DNA of 28,432 nucleotides from a virus: IMG/VR virus record IMGVR_UViG_3300031885_002887, positions 1 to 28,432 of that record. One strand, 5' to 3'. Below, piece by piece: positions 5,962 to 12,234 of the stretch. A program made the position numbers and the translations under genes. Under the pieces are notes generated by a model, which did no database searches, had not been told where the DNA came from, and saw only the letters and a list, made by a program, of their open reading frames with translations. Position 1 is the first letter of the stretch; each line of letters opens with the position of its first letter.

Positions 5962-8224
5962 CCTGACCAAGCTGACGCAGAGCGAGCTGCTCCAGATCAT
6001 CAACAGCACGCCGCAGGGCGAGATGTTGACGCGGTCGCGCCTGCGCCGGCAGATGGACGCCGGGGCGTTGCGCTTCGGCGACGGCGCCAGCGTCCACCTG
6101 GTGCGGTACGTCCGCTGGATGGTGGATGAGATGGACAGGCCGCGCCCGGCGAAGGTGGACTATGCCGAGGCGCGTCGCCGCCAGGCCGAGAAGAACCGTG
6201 CCGCAACGAAGTCCATCCAGGACATAGCGCCCATCCCCCAGATCGAGGACTACCCGCGCCGCAAGGCGTGCGGGGCATCGTTCCGCATCTTCTGCGAGAT
6301 GTACTTCCCGGCCGCGTTCCACCGCGCCTGGTCCGACGACCATCTCCGCGTGATCGCCAAGATCGAGAAGGCCGTCCTGGAGGGTGGGCTGTTCGCATTC
6401 GCAATGCCGCGCGGGTCGGGTAAGACGACACTCGCCCGGTGTGCCGCGCTGTGGGCGGTCCTCTACGGCTACCGGCCGTTTGTCTGCCTGATCGGCGCGG
6501 CCGACGATCGCGCGAAGGAACTGCTTCTGCCCATCAAGAAGCACGCCCTGGAGAACCCGCTGCTGCTGGCGGACTTCCCGGAGGCGATCCATCCGCTGCG
6601 GGCGCTGGAGAATTCCTCGAAGCGTCAGCTCCAGCAGCACTGCCACGGGCGGCTGACGCACGTCCACTGGGGCCAGAACAAGTTGGTCTTCCCGACAGTC
6701 GAAGATGAGGATCTGCCGGCGGTGCTTCGTGACGAGGGCTTGGAGATGAGCCCATCATGCGGCTCGATCATCACCACGACCAGCCTGGACGCCAACATGC
6801 GCGGCCAGCAGCACACCCGCGTGGACGGCTCGATCATCCGCCCGTCGCTGGTCCTCCTGGACGACCCGCAGACCCGCGACTCGGCCCGGTCGGTGGACCA
6901 GACCCATAAGCGCCTGGAACTGCTCAACGGCGACGTCCTGGGCATGGCCGGGCCGGGCGAGCAGATCTCGGCGCTTATGACCTGCACGAAGATGTACGAG
7001 GGCGACCTGGCCGACACGGTCCTGGACCGTGATGAATACCCGGAGTGGGACAGCGAATGCACCCGCCTGGTGTATTCCTTCCCCACGAACGACAAGCTCT
7101 GGGAGGAGTACTTCGAGGTCCGCCGCAGCGAGGGCAAGGCAGCGGCGACCGAGCTCTACCGCCAGCGCCAGCTGGAAATGGACGCCGGGGCGAAGATCGC
7201 GTGGCAGGCCCGCTACGACGCCAAGAGCGGCGAAATCAGCGCGATCCAGCACGCGATGAACCTGCGGAAGAAGGTCGGGCCCGAGGCCTTCGCGGCCGAG
7301 TACCAGAACGAGCCATCGCTCCAGCAGACTTCCGATCAGGTCCTCACGGCCGACCAGGTGATGGAGAAGACCAGCGGCTACAAGCGCGGCGAAATCCCCC
7401 CGGCATGCACGAAGCTGACGATGTTCATCGACATCCACAAGGAGGTGCTGTTCTATGCGGTCTGCGCCTGGGAGGAGACGTTCACGGGCTACATCATAGA
7501 TTACGGCACGCTGCCCGACCAGCGGCGGTCTGTCTTCACGCTGGCCGACGCCACCCGGACATTGGGCAATGCGTTCCCCCGCGCGGGCACCGACGGCGCG
7601 ATCCATGCGGGACTGGAGCAACTCGTCTCGGCGTACCTGAACCGCGACTGGAGCCGTGGCGGGAGTTTGATGCGGATCGACCGTTTGCTGGTGGATATGG
7701 GCTACAAGCCGGGCATTGTCGCCGACGTGAAGCAGAAGGCCGGCGGCGCGGTGATGATGCTCGCCAAGGGCGTCGGCCTCCGCGCCAGCCGCAAGCCCAT
7801 CGCCGAGTACGCCCGCAGGCCCGGCGAGACCATCGGCTACTACTGGTACATCCCCAACGTCCGCAAGACCGGCCAGTTCCCGCACGTGCTGGTGGATGTG
7901 AACTACTGGAAGCGGTTCGTGCATGAAGGTTTTTCAACAGCCGCCGGCGACCGGGGCTGTATCAGCCTATTCGGCAGTGATGGCCGCCACCACGAACTGA
8001 TTGCCGAGCATGTGGCCCGCTCAGAGAAGTGGGTCGAGGTCATCGGCCCCGGCGGCGTGGTCCGCGAATGGACCCCGTGGCCGACGCGGCCCGACAACCA
8101 CTGGTTCGACTGCCTGGTCGGCTGCGCCGCGGCGGCCAGCATGGTGGGCATCAAGCCCGCCGGCGAAGCTGCACCTGTTCGACTGCGGAAGAAATACACG
8201 CAGGAAGACCTGCGGAGGAGATAG
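5951..8224 (+). CDS. Terminase large subunit (GpA-like), with N-terminal HTH-like module
   Basis: A 757-residue DNA packaging motor. Residues about 20-62 are an HTH-like module resembling the preceding small protein. The ATPase follows: Walker A PRGSGKTT at 153-160, Walker B LVLLDDP with Asp304-Asp305. The nuclease domain begins about 485: MFIDIHKE with Asp494, LLVDMGYK with Asp582, and DNHWFDCLVG near 728 supply the expected metal-binding acids. The layout and length fit phage terminase GpA-type large subunits (usually 550-700 residues), with the extra length at the N-terminus. It cuts concatemeric DNA and pumps it into the prohead through the portal encoded downstream. GGGGGA precedes the ATG, which overlaps the upstream gene. 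Confidence 0.9.
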   Translation: MAIDLTKLTQSELLQIINSTPQGEMLTRSRLRRQMDAGALRFGDGASVHLVRYVRWMVDEMDRPRPAKVDYAEARRRQAEKNRAATKSIQDIAPIPQIEDYPRRKACGASFRIFCEMYFPAAFHRAWSDDHLRVIAKIEKAVLEGGLFAFAMPRGSGKTTLARCAALWAVLYGYRPFVCLIGAADDRAKELLLPIKKHALENPLLLADFPEAIHPLRALENSSKRQLQQHCHGRLTHVHWGQNKLVFPTVEDEDLPAVLRDEGLEMSPSCGSIITTTSLDANMRGQQHTRVDGSIIRPSLVLLDDPQTRDSARSVDQTHKRLELLNGDVLGMAGPGEQISALMTCTKMYEGDLADTVLDRDEYPEWDSECTRLVYSFPTNDKLWEEYFEVRRSEGKAAATELYRQRQLEMDAGAKIAWQARYDAKSGEISAIQHAMNLRKKVGPEAFAAEYQNEPSLQQTSDQVLTADQVMEKTSGYKRGEIPPACTKLTMFIDIHKEVLFYAVCAWEETFTGYIIDYGTLPDQRRSVFTLADATRTLGNAFPRAGTDGAIHAGLEQLVSAYLNRDWSRGGSLMRIDRLLVDMGYKPGIVADVKQKAGGAVMMLAKGVGLRASRKPIAEYARRPGETIGYYWYIPNVRKTGQFPHVLVDVNYWKRFVHEGFSTAAGDRGCISLFGSDGRHHELIAEHVARSEKWVEVIGPGGVVREWTPWPTRPDNHWFDCLVGCAAAASMVGIKPAGEAAPVRLRKKYTQEDLRRR

Positions 8225-8226
8225 CC

Positions 8227-8418
8227 ATGAGCGATGGAACGGTTCGTAAAACTTGGGATCCCGCAGAAAGTAAGCGTGGCCTGGAATGCCGCTACTGCGG
8301 CTGCAAGCACTTCCGCGTCGTCTACACCCGCCCCACCTGGGGAGGCCGCATCATGCGCCGGCGGGAATGCCGGCACTGCGGAAAGAGGATGACGACGTGG
8401 GAGAAGACCGGAACGTAA
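8227..8418 (+). CDS. NrdR-like zinc ribbon protein
   Basis: A 63-residue protein with two Cys pairs, CRYCGC and CRHCGK, spaced by about 26 residues including RIMRRRECRHC and ending TTWEKTG. This is strikingly like the zinc ribbon of NrdR repressors (IRRRREC...TTxE) but has no ATP-cone domain, and it is also similar in size to phage Ogr/Delta activators. It follows the terminase gene by 2 bases. A role as a small DNA-binding transcription factor for late genes is plausible; sequence alone does not decide between Ogr-like activation and NrdR-like binding. Its stop lies only 8 bases from the end of the convergent AIPR gene, so the AIPR insertion point is immediately after it. Confidence 0.75.
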   Translation: MSDGTVRKTWDPAESKRGLECRYCGCKHFRVVYTRPTWGGRIMRRRECRHCGKRMTTWEKTGT

Positions 8419-8426
8419 GCCCATTT

Positions 8427-10151
8427 TCATGAAAGCAGTTCTTTCCCCAATGAACGGAGGTCTTGTTTGGTCTCTGGGTAAGCCAACTTCAGAAGCTGCT
8501 GATTCCCAAAGGGTGACTTGAAGAAGTTGTTGGCCGTCCACCGTTCAGGATCCGTCTTTCTGGCCTTCCGCCAGGCTTTCCAAACTGCTTTGACCAACTT
8601 GTGTATGACCGCACGTGCATGTTTGCCCATCGACCCATAGCTCTCGAACGCATCGAACGCATTACGGATGGATTCCAGAGAACAACGTGCTGTGACGCCT
8701 GACGTTGCAAAAAAACCTCGGCTCAAGAGCCAAAGTGTATTCCACCGAGCGTGTCCTTGCCTGCGACGGGTCTTGGCATCCGGGTAGCCGTAGTCTATAA
8801 GAAATCTGGACAGCCTGTAGGCCAAGTATATCTTCTTGAAACGGTGGGCCACTCTAGACTTTGACGGAAAGAGCACGCGATAGTGCTTCTCATCGAAGAC
8901 GCGCTCCATACCTTGCTTTATAAGCAGCACGCCGCCGCCAGTGTCATCAGACACGGCGGTAAGAATCAACCCCAAGTCTTTCAGCGATAGCCGCGAAAAG
9001 CCGTGAAAGCGCGGATCGTTGCGAACTTCCTTCCATTCGCCTCGCTTCCGCTCGTAGAACACCTTGAATTCCTGAAAAAGGTGCTGAAGTTCAACTTGTT
9101 CCGGCTCATTGGACGAGAAGTCGAACTTCAGGACCCGGTTCTGAGTGTTCACGCCGCGGATTACCTTCTGAAGCCAGGAATCGTCTTCCGGAGCTCCGTC
9201 GGTGCCCCTGACAATGGCTCTTACCGCTACCAAGGCGGGGGAGCGCATTCGCTTGGAAGCACCTATCGCATATAGCGTCTGAGCCCCGTTGATGACGCTG
9301 GGGTTCTGCAACGTTGCAATTCCGTTTTCCTCTGAGAACTTGTCGCAAACGATGGTCAAGCCGTTATGGAAGTACCAGAAGTCTTTCGGGTGTTTTTCGT
9401 AGGTTTCTCGAATTGCCCTGCCCACCTTGCCGGCAAGGTTGTAGCGGATGTTCCGAGCTACAAGGCGAGCCACGTCGGAACTACGAAAGTATTCCTGAAA
9501 ATCGCTCATCCTGGCGTTGAACAAATATGATCGAACGCCTCTCTCCCTGTCGGGATACTCCATCTTGTCGTTGATGTTCAATAGCAGCGGCTTTGGTGTC
9601 GGCGTCTGGCCTTTTCGGTAGCGGCTGTATATCCGCATGACATTGGGCGCGTACACGAAGTTCTCACGGGGAATCTGGTCGAACTCAGCCGGTTGCCGAC
9701 GGGTTGCGGTCGTCACCAACCGAAAGGCTTTCTTTTGGCTAGCCCAATTTCCTGCTTCAGCCAGTTGATCCACGGCCCGCCGGTAGCGATGCCGCAGGTC
9801 GTCTCTAACGGTGTCGATGAACCTGTCAAATAGATCGCCTCCATGGCGAAACGCCTCCACAACTTGGCAAAAGTCGGAATAGGCCTTTTTCCCAAGTTGG
9901 CCGCGGCCGACCTTCGCGGAGAACTTGGACTGGATCACGAAAACAGGCGGGATTTCGTTCGGACACCAAACGACGGCGTCCACTCCTCCATCCTTAACAT
10001 CATCGGTGAAATCCCATTTAGCATGTCGTCCGAACTCAGCCTCGATATACCAGTCCAGAAATGCTTGATGAATGCGTCCCTGATAATTCCGGTCAGCTCT
10101 TTCCGAGAGGCTTTCTAAGAACTCGCTCACAATTAGGTCGTGGTGCGCCAC
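8427..10151 (-). CDS. AIPR-family abortive phage infection protein
   Basis: The GTG start at 10151 is chosen because AGGAG lies 7 bases upstream; the product is 574 residues. The N-terminus carries a PD-(D/E)XK-like nuclease pattern: helix YQGRIHQAFLDW, then DGGVDAVVW (Asp58) and VIQSKF (Gln74, Lys76). The middle has the AIPR signature: FWYFHNGLTIVCD (about 258-270) and PSVINGAQTL (about 284-293). AIPR proteins are associated with abortive infection, where infected cells stop growth or die so that phage do not spread. The gene is antisense between terminase and portal, and its base composition is clearly less GC-rich than the neighbours, suggesting recent acquisition. It is likely expressed in the lysogen from its own promoter in 10182-10330, which I cannot pinpoint. 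Confidence 0.82.
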   Translation of the reverse strand: MAHHDLIVSEFLESLSERADRNYQGRIHQAFLDWYIEAEFGRHAKWDFTDDVKDGGVDAVVWCPNEIPPVFVIQSKFSAKVGRGQLGKKAYSDFCQVVEAFRHGGDLFDRFIDTVRDDLRHRYRRAVDQLAEAGNWASQKKAFRLVTTATRRQPAEFDQIPRENFVYAPNVMRIYSRYRKGQTPTPKPLLLNINDKMEYPDRERGVRSYLFNARMSDFQEYFRSSDVARLVARNIRYNLAGKVGRAIRETYEKHPKDFWYFHNGLTIVCDKFSEENGIATLQNPSVINGAQTLYAIGASKRMRSPALVAVRAIVRGTDGAPEDDSWLQKVIRGVNTQNRVLKFDFSSNEPEQVELQHLFQEFKVFYERKRGEWKEVRNDPRFHGFSRLSLKDLGLILTAVSDDTGGGVLLIKQGMERVFDEKHYRVLFPSKSRVAHRFKKIYLAYRLSRFLIDYGYPDAKTRRRQGHARWNTLWLLSRGFFATSGVTARCSLESIRNAFDAFESYGSMGKHARAVIHKLVKAVWKAWRKARKTDPERWTANNFFKSPFGNQQLLKLAYPETKQDLRSLGKELLS

Positions 10152-10227
10152 TCTTAATCTCCTGCGGGCTGCCAGGCCCACCGCTTCGGACAGTCAGCCT
10201 AAGTGAAATGTCCAATTCTGCCGGCAT
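10093..10227 (-). CDS. Possible 44-residue leader ORF before AIPR gene
   Basis: A short reading frame starts at an ATG (10227) with GGAGGT only 3 bases before it, and ends at 10093, overlapping the first 59 bases of the AIPR gene in another frame. The product, MPAELDISLRLTVRSGG..., has no recognised motif. The strong ribosome binding site suggests it may be translated, possibly to control AIPR translation by coupling. It may equally be chance. Confidence 0.3.
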   Translation of the reverse strand: MPAELDISLRLTVRSGGPGSPQEIKSGAPRPNCERVLRKPLGKS

Positions 10228-10396
10228 GATACCTCCACTTCAGAGCCAAGGCCAGCATCCATGTCTACGGACGTAACAATCTCACTCGAGCTCATGGAAT
10301 CCATTTTGAAGTAGCTCTAACCGCACGTAGACTCGGTGCAGACAACCAGGACGCGCGACGCACCGGCTGATCCCCGGGGCGCTGCGAAAAGATACG

Positions 10397-10437
10397 AGGC
10401 CGTTCGGGGCCGAACACCCGAGCGGCCTTTTCTTTTT
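10397..10437 (+). terminator. Strong intrinsic terminator on the plus strand
   Basis: AGGCCGTTCGGG (10397-10408) pairs with CCCGAGCGGCCT (10417-10428), 12 base pairs with one G-U, loop 8 bases, followed by TTTCTTTTT. No plus-strand gene ends just before it; the nearest is 2 kb upstream. It would stop packaging-operon transcripts that have read through the antisense AIPR gene, before the tRNA and head genes. Confidence 0.75.
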
Positions 10438-10461
10438 GCTCGCGTGCAATGGTTGTCAGAC

Positions 10462-10533
10462 AGCGGGATGGAGCAGCGGCAGCTCGGGTGGCCCATACCC
10501 ACCAGGTCGCCGGTTCGAATCCGGCTCCCGCGA
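10462..10533 (+). tRNA. tRNA(CAT), initiator-like
   Basis: A full cloverleaf can be drawn. The acceptor AGCGGGA pairs with TCCCGCG at six of seven positions, with 1:72 left unpaired (A-G). The D stem is GAGC/GCTC with loop AGCGGCA containing GG. The anticodon stem is GGTGG/CCACC with loop CCCATAC (anticodon CAT at 10494-10496), variable loop AGGTC, and T arm GCCGG-TTCGAAT-CCGGC. The unpaired 1:72 ends and A11-T24 pair are hallmarks of bacterial initiator tRNA, and the overall string resembles tRNA-fMet. Oddities: position 33 is C rather than the near-universal T, and the 29:41 pair is T-A rather than G-C. CCA is not encoded. It lies between the terminator and the head genes. Confidence 0.72.
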
Positions 10534-10547
10534 GTACGAGGTGAAGC

Positions 10548-10745
10548 ATGGCGGAAGACCCTGACATCATTGAGCAGAACGCGGCTGGACCCAAGCAGGT
10601 CAGCGCCGACGGCGTGACCGTTCAGCAGCACCCGCTGCCGGACCAGATCGCCGCGGACAAGTACCTGGCCGGCAAGCGGGCGATATCGCGGAATCCCGCC
10701 AAGGCGTTCATCCGGGTAAAGGTCGTCCCTCCAGGAACGGTGTAA
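10548..10745 (+). CDS. Small protein before portal (connector-like position)
   Basis: A 65-residue protein: an acidic disordered front, then DQIAADKYLAGKRAI and a C-terminal IRVKVVPPGTV. GAGGTG precedes the ATG. It ends 4 bases before the portal gene. In lambda-like genomes a short gene in this place (gpW) makes a head-tail joining protein; the helix plus beta ending would be compatible, but similarity to gpW is weak by eye. I recall similar 'AADKYL...PPG' peptides next to portals in other Planctomycetota phage regions. Confidence 0.65.
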   Translation: MAEDPDIIEQNAAGPKQVSADGVTVQQHPLPDQIAADKYLAGKRAISRNPAKAFIRVKVVPPGTV

Positions 10746-10749
10746 GCAT

Positions 10750-12234
10750 ATGGGTTGGTGGCCATTTACAAGACGGTCGAAACATACGGGCGCAGTTGCC
10801 CGAACGCTTGTGGTCCGCGCGAAGTTCGACTCGGCCCAGACCAACGCCGACAACAGGCGCCACTGGGCCAACGCTGACGGTCTGTCTGCCGACGCCGCAG
10901 CCAGCCCTGCTGTCCGCCGCACGCTTCGCAACCGAGCTCGCTACGAGGTGGCAAACAACAGCTACGCTCGCGGGATCGTCCTGACCCTGGCCAACGACGT
11001 GACCGGCACAGGGCCGCGTCTCCAGATGCTGACCGGTTCGACAGGGCTCACCGAGGGCGACTCGGGCAAGACCAATCAGATAATCGAACGCGAGTTCATG
11101 GCCTGGGCGAAGGCCGTGGACCTGCCCGGCAAGCTTCGCACCATGCGGATGGCCAGGGCGCAGGACGGCGAAGCGTTCGCGATGCTGTTCAGCAACGACA
11201 ATCTCAACTCGCCCGTCAAGCTGGACCTCAAGCTCATTGAGGCCGAGCAGGTCGCCACGCCGAGTGCGAAGCTGGGCGTCCTGGGGGCGGAACTGGCGGT
11301 GGACGGCATCGAGTTCGACCCGTTCGGCAACCCGGTTGCCTACCACATCCTCAAGTCGCATCCCGGCAGTGGCGCGAGGGCTTCCTTCCTGGACTTCGAG
11401 CGGGTGCGGGCCGACAGCGTGATCCACTGGTTCCGCACCGACCGGCCCGGCCAGCGCAGGGGCCTGCCGGACATCCTGCCGGCGCTGCCGCTGTTTGCGC
11501 AACTCCGGCGGTACACGCTGGCGGTGATCGGCGCGGCCGAGAGCGCCGCCAACATCGCCGTGCTTATGAAGACCAACGCCCCGGCCGGCGGCGAAGCGGC
11601 GGAGGTCGAGCCCATGACGGAGATGGAGTTCTCGCCCAACATGGCGGTCTTCACCCCGGAGGGTTGGGAGCCCAGCCAGATCAAGGCCGAGCAGCCCGCC
11701 ACCACTTACGACATGTTCAAGCGCGAGATCCTCAACGAGATCGCCCGCTGCCTGAACATGCCTTACAACATCGCCGCGTGTAATTCCTCGGGCTACAACT
11801 ACGCCTCGGGGCGGCTCGATCACCAGACCTACTACAAGAGCATCCGCGTCGAGCAATCGCACGTCGAGGCGGTCGTCCTGGACCGCATCCTCGACGCCTG
11901 GCTGGCCGAGGCGGCGAAGGTGTTTGGCTTGGGCCAGATCGCAGATGCATCGCACCAATGGTTCTGGGATGGCCACGAGCACGTGGACCCCGCCAAGGAG
12001 GCATCCGCCCAGGCCCAGCGCCTTGCCTCCAACACCACCACGCTAGCCAGCGAGTACGCCAATCAGGGCAAGGACTGGGAGACCGAGCTTCGCCAGAGGG
12101 CGAAGGAAGTGGCCCTGATGAAGGAACTGGGCCTGACCGTGGCGCAGACAGCGCCGGCCCATACGCCCCAGGAGCAAGTCAAGGAAGATGACGATGGCGA
12201 CGAACAAGACACCCGGCAATCAAAAGCCGCCTGA
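10750..12234 (+). CDS. Phage portal protein, lambda family
   Basis: A 494-residue portal, the dodecameric ring at the capsid vertex through which DNA enters and leaves. Family features of the lambda-type portal are visible: an early RTLRNRARYEVANNSYARGIV helix region (about 55-78), VTGTGPRLQM, EAEQV, GNPVAYHIL (about 195), DRPGQRRGLPDILPAL (about 232-247) and the GYNYASGRLDHQTYYKSI segment (about 348-365). The highly charged tail (QEQVKEDDDGDEQDTRQ) is typical. Length matches the family (about 480-530). It starts 4 bases after the preceding gene and its 3' end overlaps the protease-capsid gene by 41 bases. Confidence 0.9.
   Translation: MGWWPFTRRSKHTGAVARTLVVRAKFDSAQTNADNRRHWANADGLSADAAASPAVRRTLRNRARYEVANNSYARGIVLTLANDVTGTGPRLQMLTGSTGLTEGDSGKTNQIIEREFMAWAKAVDLPGKLRTMRMARAQDGEAFAMLFSNDNLNSPVKLDLKLIEAEQVATPSAKLGVLGAELAVDGIEFDPFGNPVAYHILKSHPGSGARASFLDFERVRADSVIHWFRTDRPGQRRGLPDILPALPLFAQLRRYTLAVIGAAESAANIAVLMKTNAPAGGEAAEVEPMTEMEFSPNMAVFTPEGWEPSQIKAEQPATTYDMFKREILNEIARCLNMPYNIAACNSSGYNYASGRLDHQTYYKSIRVEQSHVEAVVLDRILDAWLAEAAKVFGLGQIADASHQWFWDGHEHVDPAKEASAQAQRLASNTTTLASEYANQGKDWETELRQRAKEVALMKELGLTVAQTAPAHTPQEQVKEDDDGDEQDTRQSKAA

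Noticed and set aside
10182-10461. A gene in the gap between AIPR and the tRNA on the plus strand
   Set aside because: Only short frames without ribosome binding sites; the gap holds the AIPR upstream region and a terminator.
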